A stretch of 64,000 nucleotides of DNA. Origin: Bin87 sp965220105 (lineage in GTDB: Bacteria; Chloroflexota; Dehalococcoidia; Lucifugimonadales; UBA3495). Both the position numbers and the translations under genes were made by a program. The DNA is taken from the NCBI GenBank assembly GCA_965220105.1, contig OZ244811.1, forward strand, positions 2,170,001-2,234,000. Reading direction: 5' to 3'. Positions within the stretch are counted from its first letter, which is position 1. Each line of letters opens with the position of its first letter. The notes under the pieces were generated by a model. That model was not told the DNA's origin. It ran no database searches and was given only the letters and a program-made list of their open reading frames with translations. Positions 32,587 through 40,942 of this stretch are shown here, one piece after another.

Positions 32587-33990
32587 ATGGCCGCATCGGT
32601 AAGATTGCCCCGTCCCAGCGGGAAACTGCACTACGGCTGGATCATCATCGGAATCCTGGCCATCGTTCAGATTTTCGGCCAGTCGATTTCGATGGCGGCG
32701 GGGATCATGGTTCCGGAACTTCGCGCTCCGCTGGAAGAAGGCGGGCGTTTCGGATGGTCGCCGGCTATCATCGGCATGGCTTTGGCTGGTTACTACCTGG
32801 TGGGATCGCTGACCTCCCCGTTCAGCGGGCGGTTCGGTGACATCCTGGGCGCGCGAAAACTGCTGCTGGTGGGTGGCGTCCTCTTTGGCGTTGCCATGGT
32901 CCTCATCGGTTTTATAACCTCGGTGTGGCAATTCTTCCTGGTCTACAGCGTGATGCTGGCCCTGACGTCGTCCATCTCCATGGTTCCGTTGATGGCGGCC
33001 GTGAACCCCTGGTTCAAGAAGCGGCTGGGGCTGGGCATCGGGCTGATGTGGGCCGCCGGCGGCGTGGGCGCCGCGTTGCTGGCTCCGGTCTATTCGGTGC
33101 TGCTGGAGAATTTTGGTTGGACTGCCACCTTCGTCTCCATTGGGCTGGTCGGTGGCGCCCTGATCCTGGGACTGATGCCATTTTTCCGGAACCAGCCGGC
33201 TGAAAAGGGTCTGCTGGCCTACGGCGCCACTGCGGATGATCCGCCGCCGGCGACCTTCAACCCGCAGGCCGCCAAGCTGCGGTTGCAGGTGTTTCAACGG
33301 CAGATGAAGCACACCCGGGCCTTCTGGAACCTGCCCGTCATCCACGGGATGGGCTGCGCCGGCCACGGAATTGTGCTGATTTTCGTGGTGGACTTCGCGG
33401 TGACCCGAGGGCTCGAATTCACTTCGGCGGCGGTGATTCTGACGCTGATCAACGTGTTCAGCATCGCTGGCCGTTTCGCCGTGCCGATTATCACCGAGAA
33501 GGTCGGCGGCAAACTCATCATGGCCACCGCGCTGGGGATTCAGGCCGGGTCGGTGGCGCTGCTGTTCTTCGGCGGCGGGGAATTGTGGGCGTTTTACCTG
33601 TTCGCCTGCGTCTTCGGGGTGGGATTCGGCGGCGAAATGTCAGCGTACCCGGTGGTAAACCGCCAGTACTTTGGCACCGGGCCGGTAGCCACGGTCTACG
33701 GGCTCCAGATCTCCGGAGCCATGATGGGCCACTTCATATCGACACTGTTAGCGGGCATCATCATCCAGTTCCTGGGCTACATCCCCGCTTTCATCCTGTC
33801 CATGACGTTCAGCAGCCTGGGTGTCGTCGTCGTCATGACCCTGGAAACGACCAAGCGGCAGTTGATTCCCGACTGGGAGGAACAACTGCCCCCCGAGGCC
33901 CGGACCTTACGCGGGCCGATGGTGGTCCCGCCGGCTGCTGCTGCCACCGGCGTGGCTTTCGGCAACGTGGGAGGAGACGGCGACGGTTAG
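32587..33990 (+). CDS. MFS transporter, oxalate/monocarboxylate-like
   Basis: ATG at 32587 is ten bases after AGGAGG. The 467-aa protein has 12 predicted helices in two halves and begins YGWIIIGILAIVQIFGQSIS, the YGW start typical of the oxalate:formate antiporter/monocarboxylate branch. The loop 2-3 signature GRFGDILGARKLL is present, and the halves are split by a cytoplasmic linker with MKHTRAFWNLPV. The C-terminal tail (about 60 residues) is polar and proline/alanine-rich. Substrate unknown; an organic anion is the family norm. Confidence 0.85.
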   Translation: MAASVRLPRPSGKLHYGWIIIGILAIVQIFGQSISMAAGIMVPELRAPLEEGGRFGWSPAIIGMALAGYYLVGSLTSPFSGRFGDILGARKLLLVGGVLFGVAMVLIGFITSVWQFFLVYSVMLALTSSISMVPLMAAVNPWFKKRLGLGIGLMWAAGGVGAALLAPVYSVLLENFGWTATFVSIGLVGGALILGLMPFFRNQPAEKGLLAYGATADDPPPATFNPQAAKLRLQVFQRQMKHTRAFWNLPVIHGMGCAGHGIVLIFVVDFAVTRGLEFTSAAVILTLINVFSIAGRFAVPIITEKVGGKLIMATALGIQAGSVALLFFGGGELWAFYLFACVFGVGFGGEMSAYPVVNRQYFGTGPVATVYGLQISGAMMGHFISTLLAGIIIQFLGYIPAFILSMTFSSLGVVVVMTLETTKRQLIPDWEEQLPPEARTLRGPMVVPPAAAATGVAFGNVGGDGDG

Positions 33991-34056
33991 GTTGCCGACC
34001 CCCGTCACTCACACAAACGTCGGGCGTGCTGGTGTACGCCTGACGGCGTTTATCCA

Positions 34057-34686
34057 ATGGCCGCACGCACCCTTCTCCTCGCCACCGGCAACGCCGACAA
34101 GCAGCGTATGCTGCGGTGGCTGGTGGAAGGCCTGGACGTAAGCCCGGTTTCGCCGCAGGATTTGGGCATCAGCGCCGATCCCGACGAATCGGCGGACACC
34201 CACGAGGCCATCGCGCGGAGCAAGGCGGAGGAATGGTCGCGGGTGGCCGGCATTCCGGCGATGGCATCGGACGGCGGGTTGCTGGTGCCGGCGCTGGGCG
34301 CGAACTGGGAGAGTCGCTATACCCGCCGGTTCGCCGGGCCGGCAGCGGACGACGGCGAGCGACAGCGAAGGTTGCTGGCGTTGATGGAGCCATACTCGGG
34401 CGATGACCGAAAAGCAGCCTTCGTGGAGGGGCTAGCCATCGCTGACGGCGGGCAGACGGTGGCGTCGTGGGAGGTGAGCGGGGCCACCGGAACTATCGTC
34501 GCCGAGCCGCCAGAGGGAGGAATACGGAGCACCGGGGACGGCTTTTGGGTTTTCCCATTGTGGTATTTCGCTGAATATGGGCGGACGTACGACCGATTGA
34601 CCGAGGCCGAGCGGACGGCGTTGGGCGACCATTGGGATACGTTGCGCGGGCTGGTGCGGGGGTTCTTGCCGGTTTGGCTGGGTTGA
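34057..34686 (+). CDS. Divergent RdgB/HAM1-like nucleoside-triphosphatase
   Basis: The 209-aa protein starts TLLLATGNADKQRML, which matches the ATGNxxK phosphate-binding start of non-canonical purine NTP pyrophosphatases, and has SDGGLLVPALG where the family has EDSGLxVxALxG. The second half deviates: AAFVEGLAIADGG replaces the usual FxCxxAL strand, and GFWVFPLWYFAEYGRT replaces GFGYDPIF, losing the conserved Asp. It may have another nucleotide substrate or be inactive. True RdgB removes ITP/XTP from the pool. It stands alone; a family A repeat follows (34721-34760). Confidence 0.7.
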   Translation: MAARTLLLATGNADKQRMLRWLVEGLDVSPVSPQDLGISADPDESADTHEAIARSKAEEWSRVAGIPAMASDGGLLVPALGANWESRYTRRFAGPAADDGERQRRLLALMEPYSGDDRKAAFVEGLAIADGGQTVASWEVSGATGTIVAEPPEGGIRSTGDGFWVFPLWYFAEYGRTYDRLTEAERTALGDHWDTLRGLVRGFLPVWLG

Positions 34687-34720
34687 TCCTGTTGAGTCCG
34701 AGGAGGCTGTCGGCAGGGAT

Positions 34721-34760
34721 TCACCCTTACCCCAACCCTCTCCCATCAAGGGAGAGGGGA
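34721..34760. repeat. Family A palindromic repeat
   Basis: TCACCCTTACCCCAACCCTC..TCCC with the complementary GGGAGAGGGGA after a 6-base loop. It lies between the RdgB-like and MoxR genes. Confidence 0.7.
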
Positions 34761-34865
34761 TCGTTCTAATCGTTGGGCCACGATGTTCCACTGATTCGGC
34801 TAATCCCGTTGCTGGTAATTGGGTTACAATGCCTGTGCCCCAACCTGGCCGTCCGGAGCGCTGTC

Positions 34866-35822
34866 TTGACCACTTCTCCGACTGAAAATCAGCTCAACAT
34901 GCCCGACTCGGTCGAGGATGTGCAAAATCTGCTTCGGGAGCAGGCGTACATCACCGACCGGGGGTTGGCCATCGCCATTTTCCTGGCGCTCAAGTTGCAG
35001 CGTCCCCTTTTCCTGGAAGGCGAGGCCGGCGTTGGCAAGACGGAGATTGCCCGGGCGCTGGCGTCGGGACTGCAAACCGACCTGATTCGCCTGCAATGCT
35101 ACGAGGGGCTGGACGTCAACCACGCGGTGTACGAGTGGAACCACACGCGCCAGCTGCTGGAAATACGGCTGATGGAGGCGCGGCGCGGCGACGGCGAACG
35201 GCCCGATGACGCGGCGGTCGACGTATTCGGCCCGCAGTTTCTCATCAAGCGCCCGCTGCTTGAGGCCATCGATCAGGGACGCGACCATGCACCGGTGCTG
35301 CTCATCGACGAGCTGGACCGGGCCGACGAGGAGTTCGAGGGGTTTCTCCTGGAGTTGCTGGCCGACTACCAGATAACGATTCCCGAGCTGGGGACGTTTC
35401 AGGCCGCCCATCCGCCCGTTGTGGTCATCACATCCAACCGGACTCGGGAGGTGCACGACGCCCTGAAACGCCGGTGCCTGTACTATTGGGTGGACTACCC
35501 CGACCACCAGAAGGAATTGCAAATCGTGTCGGCGCGCCTGCCCGATGCGCCGCGCCAACTGGCCCAGCAGGTGACTTCCTTTATCCAGGAACTGCGGGAA
35601 ACGGAACTTTACAAGATCCCGGGAGTGTCCGAGACGCTGGACTGGACGTCGGCGCTGATGGCGCTGAACATGCGGGAACTGGAGCCGGAGGTCATCGACG
35701 ACACGCTGGGCATCATGCTGAAGTACCAGGATGATATCGAGGCGGTGCGGGGTGAGCCGGTGCGCGCCCTGCTGGAACGCTCCCGGAATCGGGGGCCGCG
35801 CCGGGGCGGTAGGAGGGGATGA
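34866..35822 (+). CDS. MoxR-family AAA+ ATPase (CoxD-like)
   Basis: TTG 34866 with GGAG seven bases upstream is preferred; ATG 34899 is an alternative. A TACAAT box lies at about 34826. The 318-aa protein has Walker A GEAGVGKT (52-59), Walker B VLLIDELDRAD, sensor 1 VVITSNRTREV and arginine-finger DALKRRCLYYW, all typical of the MoxR branch. With a CoxE-like VWA protein, these ATPases act as chaperones inserting metal or sulfur ligands into enzymes such as CO dehydrogenase. The expected VWA partner is encoded 3.2 kb downstream (39047), separated by other genes; no CO dehydrogenase genes are in view. Confidence 0.88.
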   Translation: MTTSPTENQLNMPDSVEDVQNLLREQAYITDRGLAIAIFLALKLQRPLFLEGEAGVGKTEIARALASGLQTDLIRLQCYEGLDVNHAVYEWNHTRQLLEIRLMEARRGDGERPDDAAVDVFGPQFLIKRPLLEAIDQGRDHAPVLLIDELDRADEEFEGFLLELLADYQITIPELGTFQAAHPPVVVITSNRTREVHDALKRRCLYYWVDYPDHQKELQIVSARLPDAPRQLAQQVTSFIQELRETELYKIPGVSETLDWTSALMALNMRELEPEVIDDTLGIMLKYQDDIEAVRGEPVRALLERSRNRGPRRGGRRG

Positions 35823-35876
35823 TTACTAACGCTCCGACCCGCCACGCCCCTCAATGCAGTTTAGGAGCACAGTCGC

Positions 35877-36392
35877 ATGGCATTTAACGACATCCTGAGT
35901 CATAGCCCGGCTGACCCGACGTACATCATCGAGTTGGCGCAACGCATCATGGCCGACGCAGACCATAACCTCACCGATTTGGTGTATTTGTACCAAAGCG
36001 CCCTGCTGGCGGTAGCAATTGCCGACGAAACCTCGCAGGAAATGCAAGTCACTCTCCAGGCGATTGTGGACGGTATCTGGGAACGAGCGGAAGCAGGCGA
36101 CGAACACGCTCAGTTGGCGGCCAAAGCTTACGCTCATCTCTCCGACCCCGACGCCGGGCCGGCATCCATCAGAATCGCCGAAACCGCGTTACAGCTTTTG
36201 TTGATGTTGCCATTGGTCAGAGACGCTCTTTTGAGCGGCGAAGATCACGAAACCGTGGTGGATATGCTTGATGCAATCGATGAAATGATCTCAGGACCGG
36301 ATTTGGACATGCCGGATTTGTCCGACGAAGAGATGGATAAAATGCTGGCCGAATTGGACGAAAAGCTCGGATTGGAGTCTAGCAAAGAATGA
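35877..36392 (+). CDS. Acidic helical hypothetical protein (171 aa)
   Basis: It starts 54 bases after the MoxR gene; the following gene overlaps its stop by ATGA (36389-36392), so it is part of the same run. The protein is almost entirely helical and very acidic at the C-terminus (MLDAIDEMISGPDLDMPDLS), with an alanine-rich middle (AEAGDEHAQLAAKAYAHL). No family recognised. Its position suggests an accessory to MoxR or to the oxidoreductase. Confidence 0.5.
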   Translation: MAFNDILSHSPADPTYIIELAQRIMADADHNLTDLVYLYQSALLAVAIADETSQEMQVTLQAIVDGIWERAEAGDEHAQLAAKAYAHLSDPDAGPASIRIAETALQLLLMLPLVRDALLSGEDHETVVDMLDAIDEMISGPDLDMPDLSDEEMDKMLAELDEKLGLESSKE

Positions 36393-37591
36393 GCCGGCCA
36401 AACATCCCTCCCCGCCACGTCGTCGTAATCGGCGCCGGCATCCTGGGGGCATCCATCGCGTGGCGGATCGCCGCTCGGGGTGTGCGGGTCACCGTCATCG
36501 ACGGAAGCGAGCCCGGCAGTGGCGCATCCAACCACAGTTTTGCCTGGATCAATGCCGGCGCCAAGGAACCCATCGGCTACCACAATCTGAACCGCCGGTC
36601 GCTGGAGATGTGGCCCCGGTTTGCCGAGGCGCTGGCTCCCCACGGGGACGCCGAGGAGATTGGTCTGCGCTGGGGTGGCAAGGTGTCGTGGGAATCCGAG
36701 CCAGGCGCCGCCGCACAACTGATGGCACGGGTCCGGCAGTTGCAGTCCTGGGGCTATCCAACGCGTCTAATCGATGCTGGCGAACTGAAACGGCTGGAAC
36801 CGTCGCTGGACGTTGGCCCGGTCGCCGCCGCCGAGTACAGCGAAAACGAAGGGCAGGTGGAACCGCAGCTGGTGGTGAACGCCAGCCTGCGTCGGGTGCG
36901 GGAACTTGACGGCCAGGTCTATGTGAATACTCCGGTGAGTGGGTTGGAGAAGGCGTCTGACGGGCGTATCCACTCGGTTATTACCGAGCTGGGAGCAGCG
37001 GAGCCGGACGCGGTCGTGGTTGCTGCTGGCGTTGGAACCACGGAGCTTGCGGCCCTGGCCGGCGTCAACGTGCCGCAGGCGGAGAGCCCGGGGGTGGTAA
37101 TCCGCACGAATCCCTTGCCGCCCCTGCTGTACAACGTGCCCGTGGTCTACGCTCCTCCCCTGGGCGACGGGCGGCGGGAGATTCACCTGCGACAGTGCGC
37201 CGACGGGCGGATGATGATTGGGGAAGGCGACCAGGAGAGCCTTGCCGAGGACGACAGCCAGGCTCACGCCGACGACCTGCTGGCCCGGGCGCGCCGCTAC
37301 CTGCCCGGTTTGACGGGGGCGCAAGCTGTGCCGGTACCCGTGGGCTGGCGTCCCATGCCGCTGGATGGATATCCCGTAATGGGGTTTGCCGACGAAGCGC
37401 CCAACATGTACATCGCCCTGACCCACAGCGGAGTCACGTTGGCGCCGGCGTTGAGTGCGCTGGCGGCGCAGGAAATTTGCGAAGGCGTGGCGGCGGATGC
37501 GGTGCTGGGCCCGTACCGCCCGCAGCGTTTCGCCGGTATGACCGAAGAGCAGGCTACCGCAGTGGCGCACCCGCGGGCCGGGCACCGGTAG
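36389..37591 (+). CDS. FAD-dependent amino-acid oxidase-fold oxidoreductase (DAO family)
   Basis: The 400-aa protein opens with HVVVIGAGILGASIAWRIAARG, the GxGxxG FAD-binding Rossmann motif, followed by GSGASNHSFAWINAGAKEP, the DAO-family FAD site. A substrate domain comes next, then a C-terminal VGWRPMPLDGYPVMGF and YIALTHSGVTLAPALSA, again typical. It would oxidise an amine such as an amino acid or sarcosine. Translation is coupled to the upstream acidic protein. Its stop codon is followed by an exact 17-bp tandem duplication (37577-37610). Confidence 0.85.
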   Translation: MSRPNIPPRHVVVIGAGILGASIAWRIAARGVRVTVIDGSEPGSGASNHSFAWINAGAKEPIGYHNLNRRSLEMWPRFAEALAPHGDAEEIGLRWGGKVSWESEPGAAAQLMARVRQLQSWGYPTRLIDAGELKRLEPSLDVGPVAAAEYSENEGQVEPQLVVNASLRRVRELDGQVYVNTPVSGLEKASDGRIHSVITELGAAEPDAVVVAAGVGTTELAALAGVNVPQAESPGVVIRTNPLPPLLYNVPVVYAPPLGDGRREIHLRQCADGRMMIGEGDQESLAEDDSQAHADDLLARARRYLPGLTGAQAVPVPVGWRPMPLDGYPVMGFADEAPNMYIALTHSGVTLAPALSALAAQEICEGVAADAVLGPYRPQRFAGMTEEQATAVAHPRAGHR

Positions 37592-37610
37592 TTGCCGGGC
37601 ACCGGTAGTT
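37577..37610. repeat. 17-bp perfect tandem duplication at a stop codon
   Basis: GCCGGGCACCGGTAGTT occurs twice in contact (37577-37593, 37594-37610). The first copy holds the TAG of the FAD oxidoreductase gene. Confidence 0.95.
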
Positions 37611-37656
37611 AATGATGCTCCAGGCCGGGATTCCTGGGAACGGCGCGTGGGAGCAC

Positions 37657-37694
37657 GGCCCTCACCCCAACCCCTCTCCCTGAGGGAGAGGGGC
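37657..37694. repeat. Family A palindromic repeat
   Basis: GGCCCTCACCCCAACCCCTC..TCCC and GGGAGAGGGG with a short loop, between the FAD oxidoreductase and MFS genes. Confidence 0.7.
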
Positions 37695-37720
37695 TAACTC
37701 CTGGTGTTGCGCCCGCGGCG

Positions 37721-39016
37721 ATGACACTACCTGATACGGCGCCGGGCGATTCCCCGCTCACCGATTCCGTGGCCACTTCCCGGCGTGGGTGGGCGCTGCT
37801 GTTGTCAAACCGGCTGCACTACAGCTCGGTGGTGTTGTCTTCGTTTGCCTTCGGGTTGTTCCTGCCCTTTTTGCGGGAGGAACTGGACCTGACCTACCTG
37901 CAAATCGGCCTGCTGCAAGGGGTCTGGTGGATTACCTCGGCGATGGCGCTGGTGCCGTTGAGCGTCGCGTTGGCCAGGATGAATCCCAACTGGCGGGTCT
38001 TCGGCGCGCTGCTGCTGATTACCCCGTTTGTCTTCGCCCAGGGTTTGGCCACCGGGTTCTGGACGCTGCTGGCGGCCCGATTCCTGACTGTGCTGACCTA
38101 TGCCGCGCTGGCGCCGGTGCGCCCGCTGCTGCTCCGGTACTGGGCGGCGCCACGTGACTACGCGCGGGTTACGTCGGCGGGCCTGTCGGCCCATTCAACA
38201 CTGATGGCGCTGGTGATCACCTTCAGCCCGCTCATCATCGTCGCCCTGGGCAGCTGGCGGCTGGCCTACTTCGTGCAGGGTGGGTTGATGGCCGGGCATC
38301 TGCTCATCTGGTGGATGCTGGCGTTGGCACGCCGTTCCGACTCGGTGGGGCAGTTGTCCGATGCAATGTCGTTGAGCCCGCCGGCGGTGACCGGCTCGCC
38401 GCCGATTCGGGCGCTGCTGGCCTACCCCCACGCCTGGTTGCTGGGCGTTATCATGATGTGCCTCTCGGCGTCGTGGACGACGGTGCTGACGTTCCTGCCG
38501 ACCATCCTGGCGGAAGAGCGGGGCGTGGCGATAGCCTCCGGCGGGGTAATTTTCGGGTTCCTTTATTACCCGCTAATCCCCGGAGGGTTGCTGGGCAGCA
38601 AGATTTCCCGTCACTTCACCAACCGTAAATTGATGGTGGTGGCGCCGGCGGTCTGCAACGTGGTCTGTACGCTGGGAGCATTGCTGGCCGGCAACGTGGC
38701 GCTGGTGGCGCTCGCGCTGGCGGGCCTGGGTCTGGTCTGGGTATTCGTGCCGGCCATGGAGGTGCTGCCCTTCGAGTTTCGCGACATCCACGAAAGGGAG
38801 GTATCGGTGATATCGGCGTTGGTCCTGACCTTTGGGGCAGTGGGATTCGCCGGCGGCCCTCTGGCGGCGGGTATCATCGCCGAATCCGCCGGGTCGTTGA
38901 TGACCGGGGTTTTGACGGTGGCCGGATTGACCGCGCTAGGCATCATCGCCGCCGCGTTGTTCCCCAGAACCCCCGCCGCAGTGCCCCTGCCGAGCGGACG
39001 GGCCGCCGCCGTGTGA
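37721..39016 (+). CDS. MFS transporter
   Basis: The 431-aa protein has 12 predicted membrane helices. The first half begins LHYSSVVLSSFAFGLFLPFL and the second ALLAYPHAWLLGVIMMCLS. A 40-residue cytoplasmic loop joins the halves. The usual loop 2-3 motif is weak (VALARMNPNWRVFGAL). The substrate cannot be assigned. The next gene starts 30 bases later on the same strand. A family A repeat sits just upstream. Confidence 0.8.
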   Translation: MTLPDTAPGDSPLTDSVATSRRGWALLLSNRLHYSSVVLSSFAFGLFLPFLREELDLTYLQIGLLQGVWWITSAMALVPLSVALARMNPNWRVFGALLLITPFVFAQGLATGFWTLLAARFLTVLTYAALAPVRPLLLRYWAAPRDYARVTSAGLSAHSTLMALVITFSPLIIVALGSWRLAYFVQGGLMAGHLLIWWMLALARRSDSVGQLSDAMSLSPPAVTGSPPIRALLAYPHAWLLGVIMMCLSASWTTVLTFLPTILAEERGVAIASGGVIFGFLYYPLIPGGLLGSKISRHFTNRKLMVVAPAVCNVVCTLGALLAGNVALVALALAGLGLVWVFVPAMEVLPFEFRDIHEREVSVISALVLTFGAVGFAGGPLAAGIIAESAGSLMTGVLTVAGLTALGIIAAALFPRTPAAVPLPSGRAAAV

Positions 39017-39046
39017 TACCATCGAGCCGACGGAGATATTCAGCCA

Positions 39047-40429
39047 ATGGTAGTTAACCTGAACCAGCACACGGCCCCGGCCGACATCGGCGACGGAGCA
39101 ATTCTGCCCAACCTGCTAATGTTTGGCGAGGTGCTGCGCCGGCTGGGTCTGGACTTCGGGTCGGCGAATATGCTGGACCTGGTGCGGGCGACAGAGCATA
39201 TCCCCATCGGCGGCAACCGGAACGACTTTCGGCTGGCGGCGCGGGCGTTGCTGGTGCACCGGCGCAGCGATCTGGCGCTGTTTGACGAAGCGTTCCAGGT
39301 ATTCTGGAGGAGGCCGGCGCACGGCGTCAGCATGCGCGACCTGCGCTCGATGGGTGAAGAACGACGCTATCGCACGCCGCGGGTTGCGCCGCACCGGGAG
39401 GACACTTCCGACGGGCCGCCCGGCGACGACCTGCCTCCCGACGACGCCGGCGACCGTCAGCCGGTGGTGGACTTGCAGCGGTCATTCAGCGCGCGGGAGG
39501 TGTTGCGCCAGCGGGATTTCGCCGAGTATACGCCGCTGGAGGTTGCCGCCGCGCGGGCGATGATGTCCGAGCTTGCCTGGGACCTGGGGAGCCGGCGCAC
39601 CCGCCGCCGCGCCTGGGGTGACGGCGCCGATATCGACCTGCGCCGCAGTATGCGCCGGAGCCTGGCCTACGGGGGCGAGCTGCTGGATATCGCCCACCGC
39701 CGACGCAAAGCCAAGCCGCGCCCGTTGATGCTAATCTGCGACGTGAGCGGCTCGATGGAGCGGTACACCCGGATGCTGCTGCACTTCGTGCACACCGTGG
39801 CGGTGAACGGTCAGCAGGTGGAGGCGTTCCTGTTTGCGACACGGCTCACTCGCATCACGCGCCACCTGGCCCACCGGGGCGTCGACCAGGCGGTGGCGGA
39901 GGTGGCCCGGGCCGTGCCCGATTGGGCCGGCGGTACGCGCATCGGCGAGGCCGTCAAGGCGTTCAACTACCGTTGGGCGCGCCGGGTGCTGCGGGGTGGG
40001 GCGGTTGCGATGGTAATCTCCGACGGCTGGGACCGGGGCGAGCCGGAACTGCTGGGACGGGAGATGGCCCGTCTGCAACGGAGCTGCCACCGGCTCATCT
40101 GGCTGAATCCTCTGCTGGGCTCACCGACTTACGAGCCGCTGACCCGGGGGATGCAGGCGGCGCTGCCGTACATCGACGATTTTTTGCCGGCCCACAACCT
40201 GTACAGCCTGCAGGAGCTGGCGCGCCATTTGAACAACCTGGGCGCCCGGCGCAGCCTGCCGCGAAGTATACGTGCCCACGGACGGGAGATTGATGGCGAA
40301 CCGCCGGCCGGCATCGCTCCCCACGACGGTGGGACGGCAGCCCGCTCCCGGCGGGAGCTGAATCCCGCGCTGGCGCCCACCTTCCGCCATCCGCTGTGGG
40401 GTCACCCCAACATCCCGGGCGGCGGCTGA
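39047..40429 (+). CDS. CoxE-like VWA domain protein
   Basis: The 460-aa protein has a long N-terminal region (LGLDFGSANMLDLVRATEHIPIG), then a von Willebrand A domain with an intact metal site DVSGSM (Asp232, Ser234, Ser236), the threonine in GGTRIGEAV and the aspartate in VISDGWDRGEP. The C-terminus ends NLYSLQELARHLNN. This is the CoxE/MoxR-partner class, which with a MoxR ATPase remodels target metalloenzymes. The partner ATPase is probably that at 34866. The N-terminal 210 residues include an acidic stretch and a helical region thought to bind the ATPase. Confidence 0.85.
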   Translation: MVVNLNQHTAPADIGDGAILPNLLMFGEVLRRLGLDFGSANMLDLVRATEHIPIGGNRNDFRLAARALLVHRRSDLALFDEAFQVFWRRPAHGVSMRDLRSMGEERRYRTPRVAPHREDTSDGPPGDDLPPDDAGDRQPVVDLQRSFSAREVLRQRDFAEYTPLEVAAARAMMSELAWDLGSRRTRRRAWGDGADIDLRRSMRRSLAYGGELLDIAHRRRKAKPRPLMLICDVSGSMERYTRMLLHFVHTVAVNGQQVEAFLFATRLTRITRHLAHRGVDQAVAEVARAVPDWAGGTRIGEAVKAFNYRWARRVLRGGAVAMVISDGWDRGEPELLGREMARLQRSCHRLIWLNPLLGSPTYEPLTRGMQAALPYIDDFLPAHNLYSLQELARHLNNLGARRSLPRSIRAHGREIDGEPPAGIAPHDGGTAARSRRELNPALAPTFRHPLWGHPNIPGGG

Positions 40430-40445
40430 ATCCCCTTTCCGGCGG

Positions 40446-40820
40446 TCAGTACTCGAAGCCGGTTTCGGCGGCCCAGGCCTGCACGCCGCGCCGGAAGGCC
40501 AGCGCCCCCATGGGAGCGATGACGGCCTGCATGGCTTCCAGAATCTCCCGGGGCGTGGCGCCTTCGTTCAGGGCCACGCGGATGTGGGCCTGGATCTGCT
40601 CCTGGTCGGCGCGCAGGGCGGTTTCGACGCAGATTTGCAGCAATTCCTTCGTCTTGCGGTCCAGCAGGCGTTGGCCGGTGTAGGTGGCCTCGATGAACTC
40701 GCCGTACTTCTGCGTCCACTCCGGGTCGGCCAGGGCGTTGATGCGGTGCATCTCCAGCGTATAACCGCGAGTCCGGGCGGCCTCGTCGATCAGGCGTTGG
40801 GCGTCAGTGTTATCGGGCAT
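40446..40820 (-). CDS. Carboxymuconolactone decarboxylase (AhpD)-fold protein lacking CxxC
   Basis: The 124-aa protein has the CMD layout: YGEFIEATYTGQRLLDRKTKELLQICVETALRADQEQIQAHIRVALNEGATPREILEAMQAV. The AhpD-type peroxidatic CxxC is absent: only one cysteine is in that position (LLQICVETA), so thiol-disulfide activity is unlikely. That leaves the decarboxylase-like or a structural branch. It is followed downstream (on + coordinates above) by a half family A repeat (40877-40926). Confidence 0.75.
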   Translation of the reverse strand: MPDNTDAQRLIDEAARTRGYTLEMHRINALADPEWTQKYGEFIEATYTGQRLLDRKTKELLQICVETALRADQEQIQAHIRVALNEGATPREILEAMQAVIAPMGALAFRRGVQAWAAETGFEY

Positions 40821-40942
40821 AGGATAGCTCCCTCTGGTTGTTTTGATGTGATTGGATCGCGTAATGCCTGGCTATCTCCCCTCACCCCAACCCTCTCCCA
40901 CACTGCCTTTGCTCTTGTCGAAGGGCGTTTTGAGATAGTTTC

